Assembly: GCA_030762175.1 (NCBI GenBank)
Contig: CM060843.1
Coordinates: 32,618,501 to 32,682,500, forward strand
Reading direction: 5' to 3'
DNA from: Metallyticus violacea
Lineage: Eukaryota > Arthropoda > Insecta > Mantodea > Metallyticidae
DNA: 64,000 bases
The translations under genes and the position numbers were made by a program. Below are positions 1 through 12,808 of the stretch, piece after piece. Under the pieces are notes generated by a model. That model saw only the letters and a list, made by a program, of their open reading frames with translations, did no database searches and had not been told where the DNA came from. Position 1 is the first letter of the stretch. Every line of letters begins with the position of its first letter.

Positions 1-1305
1 AAACTTTAAACTAACCTAAACTTAAATATCTAAACTATAAAATGAACTAAACTAAACTAAAGTAAACTAAACTAAACTAAACTAAACGAACATAACTTAA
101 CCTAACCTAACCTAACCTAAACTAAACTAAACTAAACTAATCTAAATTAGCCTAAAGTAAACTATAAACTAAAGTATAAACTAAACTATAAACTAAACTA
201 AACTAAACTATACTATAAACTTAACTAAACTAAACTAAACTATCCTAACGTAAGCTAACCTAACCTAACCTAAACTAAACTAAACTAAACTAACCCAGCT
301 TAAACTAAACTAAACTAAAATAAACTACAAACTAAACTAAACTATAAACTTAACTAAATTAAACTATAAATTAACTAAAGAAAACTAAACTAACCTAACC
401 TAACCTAACCTAAACTAAACCAAACTAACTTAACCTAACCTAAACTAATCTAACTTAAACTAAACTAAACTAAACTAAGTTAAACTAAACTAAATTAAAC
501 TAACTATAACCTAAACTATAATCATAACTAAACTAAACTGTAAACTAAACTAAACTAAACAAACCTAACCTAACCTATTCTTAACTAAACTAAGCTAACC
601 TAAACTAACTTAACCTAATCTAACTTAATCTAATATAATCTAAACTATACTAAACTAAACTAAACTATATTCAACTAAACTTAAGTAAATTAAACTACAC
701 TGAATGAAACTATAAATTAAACTAAACTAAACTATAAACTATACTATAAACTAAACTAAACTAAACTAAACTATAAATTACTAAAATAAACTAAACTAAT
801 TTAAATTAGACTAAACTAACATAACCTAACCTAAACTACCCTAACCTAAACTAAACTGAACTAAAATAACCTAAGCTAACCCAAACTAAACTGAACTAAA
901 CTAAGTTAACTAACCTAAACTAAACAAAGCTAAATTAAACAAAAATAATTAACTAAACTAAACTAAACTATAAAATAAACTGTAAACTAAACTAAACTAA
1001 ACTAAACTACCAACTAAACGAAACTAAAGTAAACTAAAATAATCTAAACTAACCTAACCTAACATAACGTATCCTAACCTAAACTAAACTAAATTAAACT
1101 AAACTAAACTAACCTAACATAACCTAACCTATCCTAACCTAACCTAACCTAAACTAATCTAAATTAAACTAAACTAAACAAACCTAACATAACCTAACCT
1201 ATCCTGACCTAAACTAAACTTAACTAAACTAAACTTACCTAACATAATATAACCTATCCTACCCTAACCTAACCTAACCTAAATTAACTAAACTAAACTA
1301 AACTA
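1..1305. repeat. Degenerate CTAAA/CCTAA pentamer array (leading)
   Basis: Runs of CTAAA alternate with short runs of CCTAA and occasional CTATAAA. G is almost absent from the + strand. The same rare landmarks, for example AACCTAACCTATTC near 563 and ACACTGAATGAAAC near 696, recur at about 5.77 and 5.91 kb. This makes the stretch homologous to the array before the 6.8 kb A unit. No gene is visible in it. Confidence 0.95.
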
Positions 1306-1317
1306 AGCTAACTAACC

Positions 1318-1359
<42 letters not shown>

Positions 1360-1360
1360 A

Positions 1361-1432
<72 letters not shown>

Positions 1433-1470
1433 CAACCAACTAACCAATCAACCAACCAACCAACCTACTA
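1306..1470. repeat. (CTAA)n tetranucleotide tract with CCAA variants
   Basis: A nearly pure CTAA run drifts to CCAA near 1430-1465. It ends directly at the 5' edge of the first A unit, the position such a tract occupies before every full-length A unit. Confidence 0.95.
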
Positions 1471-1802
1471 ACTACCCATGTACAGAATTAAAGAAATGTT
1501 CCAAAATAAGAAGATTTTTTTTTCATACAGAAGACTCTTTGATGCAAAAAAAGGAAAAAAAAAAAAAAATGAAAAAATCTTGCCGTATTCCGCTTGCTAA
1601 ACCCCTACAACGGAGGTTACAGTCGTCGCGTTTTCTTTGCTGCAATATAAATAAAAAACCACATTTCATCGCATACCCCTTGCAGGAACTGATACAACAG
1701 AGGCGAATATCTTTGCAAACGTACGTGTGTGTGTACATCAATCTTGCACTAAATAATGTTGGCCATATTCGATATGGGTGGGATCTTCTACCTTCAATTT
1801 TC

Positions 1803-1934
1803 CTAAATAATGATGTTCTTATTTATTTCCAAGTTTGCTTTGTGCAAACGACGAATGTCCTTCATTTTGCTGGTCACTTTGTCTTTCGTACGTACAATGA
1901 GCCTATCGAACAGCTTAAATGTAACAAATGACAT
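1803..1934 (-). pseudogene. Lysine-rich coding relic P2 in unit A1
   Basis: Read on the minus strand from an ATG at 1932-1934, this gives 43 codons and a stop at 1803-1805. The segment KLFDRLIVRTKDKVTSKMKD occupies codons 7-26 and is followed by an HKANLEINKN stretch. It looks like a charged helix and is not low-complexity. An acceptor-like pyrimidine-rich stretch ending in AAG lies just before codon 8. B units carry the same segment with one base deleted after the VP residues, so the frame breaks there. I do not recognise the protein. It could be an exon relic or a chance open frame; the opposite strand is also open here. Confidence 0.35.
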
Positions 1935-2008
1935 TGGAGTAAACTTGCTTTATCCAAAGGTTTCACATGTTTTCGATAGATATATTTGAGCATATGATGC
2001 ATTCATTC

Positions 2009-2194
2009 TTATTGCATGTCTGTGATAAGTCCACCTGCAACCTGTGACAGTGAGCCCCGAATTTTGTATCCCTGGAAGTATGAAGCAATCTCAGAGGTGT
2101 CAGGATCACATTTCAATTTATCTTTTACAGCAAAAAGAAATATTTCAAATGCAGTTACATCCCTCTCTTCCAGTAATGTTCTTGCAATCCTGTA
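2009..2194 (-). pseudogene. Exon-like coding relic P1 in unit A1
   Basis: The minus strand is open for 61 codons ending in a stop at 2009-2011. Segments include IARTLLEERD, FEIFLFAVKDKLKCDPDTSE and ASYFQGYKIRG, then QVAGGLITDM. Composition is balanced and protein-like, unlike the array. It begins directly after TTTAGTTTACAG, which resembles a 3' splice acceptor whose pyrimidine tract is supplied by the TTTAG array. CAG followed by GTTGCA inside the segment is a possible donor. All 22 units carry a version. Differences between copies include amino-acid changes (I/F, S/L, A/V), which suggests decay without selection. I do not recognise the family. Confidence 0.45.
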
Positions 2195-2550
2195 AACTAA
2201 ACTAAACGATAAACTAAACTATAAACTAAACTAAACCAAACTAAACTAAACTAAACTAACCTGACCTAACCTAAACTAACCTAAACTAAACTAAAATAAA
2301 CTATAAGCTAAACTAAATTAAACTATTTACTAAACTGAACTAAACTGAAATGAACTGAACTGAACTGAACTGAACTGAAATAAACTAACCTCAACTAAAC
2401 TGAACTAAATTAAACTTTACTATAAACTAAAATAAACTAAACTAAACTATAAACTAAACTAAACCTAACTAAACTAACCTAACCTAACCTAAACTAACCT
2501 AACCTAACCTAACCTAAACTAAACTAAACTAAACAAAAATAAACTTAACT

Positions 2551-2636
<86 letters not shown>

Positions 2637-2645
2637 CCTAACTAA
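2195..2645. repeat. A-B spacer 1: pentamers, CTGAA cluster, (CTAA)n
   Basis: CTAAA/CCTAA pentamers with a run of CTGAA units near 2336-2380, closing with a (CTAA)n tract from about 2555. The CTGAA cluster is found in every A-B spacer and hardly anywhere else, so it identifies this interval. Confidence 0.93.
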
Positions 2646-3390
2646 CACTGTACCCATGCCCAGAATTATAGAAATGTCCCAAAAGAGCAAGATTTTTTTT
2701 TTTCACAGAGAAGACTCATTGCTGCAAAAAAGGAAAAAAAGAAATGAAAAAAATCTGACCGTATTTCCCTTGCTAAGCCTCATACAACGGAGGTTAACAT
2801 CATTGCGATTTCTTTGCTGCAAGATGAATAAAAAACCATATTTCATCGCATTCTCCTTGCAGGAACTTATACAACCCAGGCGAATATCTTTGTGAACGTA
2901 AGTGTGTGTTCGTGAATTTCATTTACAGTGCACATCGATCTTGCACTAAATAAATTTGGCCATATTCGATAAAGGTGGGATCTTCTAAACACAATTTTTC
3001 TTAATAATGATGTTCTTATTTATTTCCAAGTTTGCTTTGTGCCTACGACGAATGTCGTTCATTTTGTGGGCACTTTTTCTTTCATAAGCACAATGAGCCT
3101 TTCGAACAGCTTGTATTTAACAAATGACATTGGAGTAAACTTGCTTTATGCAAAGGTTTCACATGTTTTCGATAGATATATTTGAGCAAATGATGTATTC
3201 ATTCTGTATGCTGTCTGTGATAAGTCCACCTGCAACCTGTGACAGTATGCCCTGAATTTTGTATCCCTGGAAGAATGAAGCAAACTCAGAGGTGTCAGGA
3301 TCACATTTCAATTTATCTTTTACATCAAAAAGAAATATTTCAAATGTAGTGGCATCCCTCTCTTCCAGTAAAGTTTTTGCAATCCTGTAA
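2646..3390. repeat. Complex unit B2 (family B, full length)
   Basis: About 745 bp, beginning CACTGTACCCATGCCCAG. It is homologous to A units but has ~20 extra bp after GAACGTAAGTGTGTGTTCG and the B-type TTATGCAAAGG. It keeps the 28 bp near 3056-3083 that is missing from the B-prime copies. It is the most diverged B copy seen, for example AGTATGCCCTG and CAGTAAAGTTTTTG. Confidence 0.95.
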
Positions 3391-6300
3391 ACTAAACTAA
3401 ACTAAACGATAAACTAAACTATAAACTAAACTAAACTAAAATAGCTAAACTAACCTAACCTTACCTAACCTAACCTAAACTAACCTAACCTAACTTAACC
3501 TTATCTAACCTAACCTAACCTAAATTAAACCAAACTAAACTAACGTAACGTAACCTAACCTAAACTAAACTAAACTAAACTAAATTCAACTAAATTAAAC
3601 TAAATTAAACTAAACTAACATAACCTGACATAACCTAACCTAACCTAACCTAAACAAAACTAAACTAACCTAATCTAACGTAACGTAAACTAAATTAAAC
3701 TAAACAAAACTAAACTAAACTAAACTAAACTATACTATAAACTAAACTATAAACTAAACTAAACTAAACTATAAAATATTCTATAAACTAAACTAAAGTA
3801 AACTAAACTTACCTAACCTAACCTAACCTAAACTAAACTAAACTAAACCAAACTATAAATGTAAACTAAACTAAACTAAACTATAAACTAAACTACACTT
3901 AACTTAACTAAACTAAAGTAAACTATACTAAGCTAAACTAAACAAATCTAAACTAACCTAAACTAAATTATAAACTTAACTATAAACTAAACTGTAAACT
4001 ATATTATAAACTAAACTAAACTAATCTAAATTTTAGACTAAACTAAACTAAACTATCCTAACCAAACCTAACCTAACCTAACCGATATTAAACTAAACTA
4101 ACCTATACTAACCTAACCTAAACTAAGCTAAACTAAGCTAATCTAAACTAAACTATAATCTAAACTAAACTATAAACTAAACACAACTATAAACTAAACT
4201 TAATTTAGCTAAACTAAACTAAACTAAACTAACCTAATCTAACATAATCTAACCTAACCTAACCTAACCTAAACTAAACTGTAATAAACTAAGCTAACCT
4301 AAACTAACCTAACCTACCTTAACCATATCTAACCTAACCTAACCTAAATTAAAGTATACTAAACAGACCTAATCTAACCTAAACTAAACTAAACTAAATT
4401 ATCCTTCATCTAAACTAAACTAAACTAAACTAACCTAACCTAACCTAATGTAAACTAAATTAAACTAAACTAAACTATAAAATAAACTATAAAATAAACT
4501 ATACACTAAACTAAACTAAACTATAAACTAAAGTAAAGTAAACTAAACTATAAACTAAACTAAACTAAACTAAACTAAACGATAAACTAAACTATAAACT
4601 AAACTAAACTAAATTATAAACTAAACTAAACTAATCTAACCTAACCTAATCTAACCTAACCTAAACTAAACTAAATTAAACTAACCTAACCTAGCCTAAC
4701 CGAACCCAAAACAATCTAAACCAAATTAAACTAAACTAAACTATAAACTAAACTAAACTAAACTAAACTAAACTAACCTAACCTAACCTAACCTAACCTA
4801 ACCTGACCTAACCTAACCTAAACTAAACTAAATTAACTAAACTAAGCTCAACTAAACGAAACTATAAACAAAACTAAACTGAACTAAACTATAAACTGAA
4901 ATAAATTAAACTAAACTAACCTAACCTAACCTAACCTAACCTAACCTAAACTAAACTAAACTAAACTAAACTAAACTAAACCAAATTCAACTCAACTAAA
5001 CTTTACTAAACTAAACTAAAATAAACTAAACTAACTAACTAACTAACTATCTACAAGTACAAACTACAACTATTAACTAAACTAAACTAAACTAAATTAA
5101 ACTAAACTATAAATTAAATTAAATTAAATTAAACTATAAACTAAACTAAACCGAACTAAAATATAAACTAAACTATAAACTGAATTATGAACTAAACTAA
5201 CCTAAACTAACCTAACCTAAACGAAACTAAACTAAACTAAACTAAATTAAACAAAACAAAACTAAACTAAACTAAACTAAAAAATAAAATATAAATTAAA
5301 CTAAACTAAACTAAAATATAAACTTAACGGAAATAAACTAAACTAACTAAACTAAACTAAACTAAACTATGAACTAAACTAAACTTAACCAAATTAACTA
5401 TAAAATAAATTAAACTAAACTATACTATAAACTAAACTAAACTATCCTAACGTAAGCTAACCTAACCTAACCTAAACTAAACTAAACTAAACTAACCTAA
5501 CTTAAACTAAACTAAACTAAAATAAACTACAAACTAAACTAAACTAAACTATAAACTTAACTAAACTAAACTATAAATTAACTAAAGAAAACTAAACTAA
5601 CCTAACCTAACCTAACCTAAACTAAACCAAACTAACTTAACCTAACCTAAACTAATCTAACTTAAACTAAACTAAACTAAACTAAGTTAAACTAAACTAA
5701 ATTAAACTAACTATAACCTAAACTATAATCATAACTAAACTAAACTGCAAACTAAACTAAACTAAACTAAACAAACCTAACCTAACCTATTCTTAACTAA
5801 ACTAAGCTAACCTAAACTAACTTAACCTAATCTAACTTAATCTAATATAATCTAAACTATACTAAACTAAACTAAACTATATTCAACTAAACTTAAGTAA
5901 ATTAAACTACACTGAATGAAACTATAAATTAAACTAAACTAAACTATAAACTATACTATAAACTAAACTAAACTAAACTATAAATTACTAAGATAAACTA
6001 AACTAATTTAAATTAGACTAAACTAACATAACCTAACCTAAACTACCCTAACCTAAACTAAACTGAACTAAAATAACCTAAGCTAACCCAAACTAAACTG
6101 AACTAAACTAAATTAACTATCCTAAACTAAACAAAGCTAAATTAAACAAAAATAATTAACTAAACTAAACTAAACTATAAAATAAACTGTAAACTAAACT
6201 AAACTAAACTAAACTATCAACTAAACGAAAGTAAAGTAAACTAAAATAATCTAAACTAACCTAACCTAACATAACCTATCCTATCCTAACCTAACCTAAC

Positions 6301-6463
6301 CTAAACTAAACTAAATTAAGGTAAACTGAACTAACCTAACATAACCTAACCTATCCTGACCTAAACTAAACTTAACTAAACTAAACTTACCTAACATAAT
6401 ATAACCTATCCTACCCTAACCTAACCTAACCTAAATTAAACTAAACTAAACTAAACTAAGCTA
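3391..6463. repeat. Pentamer array after B2
   Basis: Three kilobases of CTAAA, CCTAA and CTATAAA units. A small non-repeat island with TCTACAAGTACAAACTAC lies near 5049-5075 after four CTAA units, and has a relative near 46.88 kb. The landmark ATCCTTCATC is at 4401. From about 5.42 kb the array parallels positions 190-1305. No gene is visible. Confidence 0.95.
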
Positions 6464-6820
<357 letters not shown>

Positions 6821-6823
<3 letters not shown>

Positions 6824-7534
6824 CCTATGTCCAGAATTAAAGAAATGCTCCAAAAGAAGATTTTTTTTTCACACAGAAGACTCTTTGATCCAAAAAAGGA
6901 AAAAAGAAATGAAAAAAATCTTGCCGTATTCCGCTTCCTAAACCCCTACAACGGAGGTTACCGTTCGCGTTTTCTTTGCTGCAAGATAAATAAAAAACCA
7001 CATTTAATCGCATACCCCGTGCAGGAACTGATACAACAGAGGCGAATATCTTTGCAAACGTACGTGTGTGTGTACATCAATCCTGCACTAAATAATTTTG
7101 GCCATATTCGTTATGGGTGGGATCTTCTAACCACAATTTTCCTAAATAATGATGTTCTTATTTATTTCCAAGTTTGCTTTGTGCATACGACGAATGTCCT
7201 TCATTTTGCTGGTCACTTTGTCTTTCGAACGTACAATGAGCCTATCGAACATCTTAAATGTAACAAATGACATTGGAGTAAACTTGCTTTATCCAAAGGT
7301 TTCACATGTTTTCGATAGATATATTTGAGCATATGATGCATTCATTCTTATTGCATGTCAGTGATAAGTCCACCTGCAACCTGTGACAGTAAGCCCCGAA
7401 TTGTGTATCCCTGGAAGTATGAGGCAATCTCAGAGGTGTCAGGATCACATTTCAATTTATCTTTTACAGAAAAAAGAAATATTTCAAATGCAGTGGCATC
7501 CCCCTATTCCAGTAATGTTCTTGCAATCCTGTAA
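6821..7534. repeat. Complex unit A3 (family A)
   Basis: About 714 bp. It starts CTACCTATGTCCAG, the TGTCCAG subgroup shared with the 24.5, 30.8 and 36.1 kb copies, together with TCCTGCAC and ATTCGTTATGGG. The + strand is open for 147 codons from 6827. I regard that frame as fortuitous because it is broken in sister copies. Confidence 0.95.
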
Positions 7535-8019
7535 ACTAAACTAAACTATACTAAACTAAACTAAACTAAACTAAACGATAAACTAAACTATAAACTAAAC
7601 TAAACTAAACTAAACTCACCTGACCTAACCTAAACTAACCTAAACTAAACTAAAATAAACTATAAGCTAAACTAAATTAAACTATAAACCAAACTAAACT
7701 GAACTAAACTGAACTGAACTGAACTGAACTGAACTGAAATAAACTAACTTGAACTAAAAAGAACTAAATTAAACTAAACTATAAACTAAAATAAACTAAA
7801 CTAAACTATAAACTAAACTAAACCTAACTAAACTAACCTAACCTAACCTAAACTAAACTAAACTAAACTAAACTAAACTAACCTAAGACTAAACTGAACT
7901 AAATTAAACTAATCAAAACTAAAATAACTAACCTAACCTAATATTACCTAACCTAACCTAACCTAACCTAAACTAAACTAAACTAAACTAAACTAAACGA
8001 AACTAAACTAAACTAAACT

Positions 8020-8054
<35 letters not shown>

Positions 8055-8082
8055 ATAACTAACTAACTAACTACCTAACTAA
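7535..8082. repeat. A-B spacer 2
   Basis: Pentamers with a CTGAA cluster at about 7698-7737 and a short (CTAA)n tract from about 8024 that leads into the B unit. It is roughly 100 bp longer than the first spacer. Confidence 0.93.
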
Positions 8083-8827
8083 CACTGTACCCATGCCCAG
8101 AAATATAGAAATGTCACTAAAAGGAAGACTTTTTTTTTTCACAGAGAAGACTCTTTGCTGCAAAAAAGGAAAAAAAACAAATGAAAAAAATCTGGCCGTA
8201 TTTCCCTTGCTAAGCCTCATACAACGGAGGTTAATGTCATCGCGATTTCTTTGCTGCAAGATGAATAAAAAACCATATTTAATCGCATTCTCCTTGCAGG
8301 AACTGATACAACACAGGCGAATATCTTTGTGAACGTAAGTGTGTGTTCGTGAATTTCATTTACAGTGCACATCGATCTTGCACTAAATAATTTTGGCCAT
8401 ATTCGATAAAGGTGGGATCTTCTAAACACAATTTTTCTTAATAATTATGTTCTTATTTATTTCCAAGTTTGCTTTGTGCCTACGACGAATGTCGTTCATT
8501 TTGTGGGCACTTTTTCTTTCGTAAGCACAATGAGCCTTTCGAACAGCTTGTATTTAACAAATGACATTGGAGTAAACTTGCTTTATGCAAAGGTTTCACA
8601 TGTTTTCCATAGATATATTTGAGCATATGATGCATTCATTCTATATGTATGTCTGTGATAAGTCCACCAGCAACCTGTGACAGTAAGCCCCGAATTTTGT
8701 ATCCCTGGAAGTATGAAGAAAACTCAGAGGTGTCAGGATCACATTTCAATTTTCTTTTACAGCAAAAAGAAATATTTCAAATGCAGTGGCATCCCTCTCT
8801 TCCAGTAATGTTCTTGCAATCCTGTAA
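8083..8827. repeat. Complex unit B4 (family B, full length)
   Basis: About 745 bp with the B-type 20-bp insertion and the 28-bp segment both present. AATTATGTTC near 8442 is shared with the 49.6 and 58.6 kb B units, as is the array downstream. Confidence 0.95.
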
Positions 8828-11800
8828 ACTAAACTAAACTAAACTAAATTAAACGATAAACTAAAATAAACTAAACTAAACTAAACTAAACGATAAACTA
8901 AACTATAAACTAAACTAAACTAAACTAAACTAACCTAACCTAACCTAACCTAACCTAAACTAACCTAACCTAACTTAAAATTATCTAACCTAACCTAAAT
9001 TAAACCAAACTAAACTAACCTAACCTAACCTAAACTAAACTAAACTAAACTAAACTAAACTAAATTCAACTAAACTAAACTAAATTAAACTAAACTAACA
9101 TAACCTGACATAACCTAATCAACCGAACCTAAACTAAACTAACCTAACCTAACTTAGCGTAAACTAAATTAAACTAAACCAAACTAAACTAAACTAAACT
9201 AAACTATACTATAAATTAAATTATAAACTAAACTAAACTATAAAATAAACTATAAACTAAACTAAACTAAACTATAAACTAAACTAAACTAAAATAAATT
9301 AAACTTACCTAACCAAACCTAACCTAAACTAAACTATAAATATAAACTAAACTAAACTAAACTATAAACTAAACAACACTTAACTTAACTAAACTAAAGT
9401 AAACTATACTAAGCTAAACTAACCAAATCTAAACTAACCTAAACTAAATTATAAACTTAACTATAAACTAAACTATAAACTAAATTACAAACTAAACTAA
9501 ACTAATCTAAATTTTAAACTAAACTAAACTAAAATATCCTAACCAAACCTAATCTAACCTAACCGAAATTTTACTAAACTAACCTATACTAACCTAAACC
9601 TAAACTAAGCTAAACTAAGCTAATCTAAACTAAACTAAACTAAGCTAAACTAAACTAAACTATAATCTAAACTAAACTAAATACTAAACACAACTATAAA
9701 ATAAACTAAACTTAGCTAAACTAAATTAAACTAAACTAACCTAATCTAACCTAACCTAACCTAACCTAAACTATAATAAACTGTAATAAACTAAGGTAAC
9801 CTAAACTAACCTAACCTAACTTACCATTATCTAACGTAACCTAACCTAAATTAAACTAAACTAAACAGACCTAATCTAACCTAAACTAAACTAAACTAAT
9901 TTATTCTTCATCTAAACTAAATTAAACTAAACTAAACTATAAACTAAACTATAAAATAAACTATACACTAAACTGAACTAAACTATAAATTAAACTAAAG
10001 TAAACTAAAGTAAACTATAAACTAAACTAAACTAAACGATAAACTAAACTATAAACTAAACTATAAACTAAATTGTGAACTAAATTAACCTAAACTAACC
10101 TAACCTAAACAAAACTAAATTAAACTAAATTAAACAAAACTAAACTATACTAAACTAAATTATAAACTAAAATATAAACTAAACTAAACTAAACTGAAAT
10201 ATAAACTTAACGGAAATAAACTAAACTAACTAAACTAAACTAAACTATGAACTAAACTAAACTTAACTAAATTAACTATAAAATAAACTAAACTAAACTA
10301 ACCTAAAATAAACAAAACTATACTAAACTAAATTATAAACTAAACTATAAACTAAACTAAACTATTAATTAACTAAACTAAAGCAAACTAAACTATAGTA
10401 ACCTAACCTAACCTAAACTAATATAAGCTAACCTAACCTTACCTAACCTAAACTATAATAAAGTAAACTAAAGTAAACTAAGCTAAAGCAAACTAAACTA
10501 AACTGCACTATAAACTAAACTAAATTATAAATTAACTAAACTAAATTAAACTAAACTAAAATAAATTAACCTAAACTAACCTAACCTAAGGTAATCTAAA
10601 CTGAACCAAACTAAACTAAACTAACCTAAATTAACCTTACCTAACCTAACCTAACCTAATTTAAACTAAACTAAACTAACCTAACTAAACTCAAACTAAA
10701 CTAAACTAAACGAAACTATAAAATGAAGTAAACTAATCTAAACTATCCTAACCTAACCTAAACTAAACTAAACTTTACTAAACTAATCTAAACTAGTCTA
10801 AAGTAAACTATAAACTGAACTAAAACTAAAATGTAAACTAAACTATGACTACACTAATCTAAACTAAACTAAACTAATCTAAACTAGCCTAAAGTAAACT
10901 GTAAACTAAACTATAAACTAAGCTATGCACTAAACTATACTAAGCTAACCCAACTATAAAATATACTAAACTAAACTAAACTATCCTAACCTAAGCTAAC
11001 CTAACCTAACCGAAACTAAACTAAACTTAACTAAACTAAACTAAAAAAGTAAAATGAACTATAAAGTAAACTAAACTATAAATTTACTAACTTAAACTAA
11101 CCTAACCTAACCTAACGTAAACTAACCTAAACCTAACTAACCTAACCTAACCTAAAATTAACTAAACTAAACTAAACTAAACTAACCTAACCTATCCTAA
11201 CATAATCTAAATTAATCTAAACTAAACTAAACTAAATTAAACTAACCTAACCTAACGTAACCTAACCTAACCTAACATAAACTAAACTAAACTAAACAAA
11301 ACTAAACTAAACTAAACTAAACTAAACTAGTCTAACCTAACCTAAACTAAACTAAACTATAAACTAAACTAAACTAAACTAAGAACTAAACCATAAACTA
11401 AACTATAAACTAACCTAAACTTAAATAACTAAACTATAAAATGAACTAAACTAAATTAACTATGAACTAAATTGAACTAAACTAAACTATGAACTAAACT
11501 AAACTAAACTATACTATAAACTAAACTAAACTAAACTAAACTATCCTAACGTAAGCTAACCTAACCTAACCTAAACTAAACTAAACTAACCTAACCTAAA
11601 CTAAACTAAACTAAAATAAACTACAAACTAAACTAAACTATAAACTTAACTAAACTAAACTATAAATTAACTAAACTAAAGTAAACTAACCTAACCTAAC
11701 CTAACCTAAACTAAACTAAACTAACTTAACCTAACCTAACCTAATATAACGTAAACTAAACTAAACTAAACTAAACTAAGTTAAACTAAACTAAACAAAA

Positions 11801-12777
11801 CTAACTATAAACTAAACTATAATCATAACTAAACTAAACTGGAAACTAAACTAAACTAAACTAAACAAACCTAACCTAACCTAACCTTAACTAAACTAAG
11901 CTAACCTAAACTAACTTAACCTAACCTAACCTAATCTAATATAACCTAAACTAAACTAAACTAAACTAAACTAAATTCATATAAACTAAACTAACCTAAC
12001 CTAACCTAACCTATACTAAACTAGCCTAAACTAAACTAAACTAACTTAAACTAAACTAAACTAACCTAACATAACCTAACCTAATCTAAACTAAACTAAA
12101 CTAAACTAAGATAAGCTAATCTAACCTAAACTGACCTAAACGAAACTAAACTAAACTAAACTAAACTAAATTAAACAAATTAAACTAAACTAAAATATAA
12201 ACTTAAATAAACTAAACTAAACTATACTATAAACCTAACGAAATTGAACTAAACTAACTAAACTAAAATAAACTAAATTATACTATAAACGAAACTAAAC
12301 TTAACTAAATTAACTATTAATTAAAGTCAACTAAATTAAACTAAACTAACCTAAATTAAGCAAAACTAAACAAAACTAAACTAAACTATAAACTAAACTA
12401 CAAACTAGACTATTAATTAACTAAACTAAAGTAGACTAAACTAAAGTAACCTAACCTAACCTAACCTAACCTAAACTAATATAAACTAACCTAACATAGC
12501 CTAACCTAACCTATACTATACTATAGTAAACTAAAGTAAACTAAGCTAAACTAAACTAAACTAAACTAAACTAAACTAAACTATAAACTTAACGATAAAC
12601 TAAACTATACTAAGCTATAAACTAAATTAAACTATAAAGTAAACTAAACTTAACTAGACTTAACTAGACTGAACTAAACTAACCTAACCTAACATAACCT
12701 AACGTATCCGAACCTTACCTAAATAAAACTAAACTAAAATAAGCTAACCTAGCCTAACCTAACCTAACCTAACCTAA

Positions 12778-12808
<31 letters not shown>

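Larger units (their letters stand above)
1471..2194. repeat. Complex unit A1 (family A)
   Basis: Non-simple sequence of about 724 bp from CTACCCATGTACAG to CAATCCTGTAAAC. Diagnostic family-A features are GTACGTGTGTGTGTACATC near 1720 and TTATCCAAAGG near 1951. It belongs to the subgroup of the 13.9 and 54.5 kb copies (GTTGGCCAT, TTACAGTCG). Two minus-strand coding-like relics lie inside. I see no terminal inverted repeats and no target-site duplication. Confidence 0.95.

Noticed and set aside
1..1305. Functional telomere at the left window edge
   Set aside because: The motif is degenerate and mixed with CTAAA and CTATAAA from the first base. A working telomere would be a homogeneous repeat, so at most this is telomere-related satellite.
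1471..2194. Complex unit as an inserted transposon, SINE or Helitron
   Set aside because: No terminal inverted repeats, target-site duplications, poly-A tail, Pol III boxes or Helitron termini that I can see. Flanks are always the same module parts, so the units spread with the array.
2656..2895. 79-codon + strand frame conserved in B units (HREDSLLQKRKKRNEKNL)
   Set aside because: Identity across copies reflects recent duplication. The frame covers a homopolymer region, is disrupted in B14, B17, B19 and B22, and lacks a homologous frame in A units.
2896..2926. 31-nt GTAAGT...TTTACAG as a functional intron in B units
   Set aside because: Shorter than introns normally spliced in animals, and the acceptor AG is lost in the 15.1 kb copy. 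It is kept as a low-interest observation only.
6827..7270. 147-codon + strand open frame in unit A3, with 83-codon versions in other A units
   Set aside because: The 3' part recurs only because the units are copies of each other. The frame breaks upstream in sister copies through A/T-run length changes, is absent in B units, and overlaps the better minus-strand P2 frame. Composition is rich in I, F, N and K as expected for AT-rich chance frames.
8649..8837. + strand frame MSVISPPATCDSKPRILYPW at unit 3' ends (also 58011-58205)
   Set aside because: It is the antisense of the P1 segment, runs into array sequence, and is open in only two copies.
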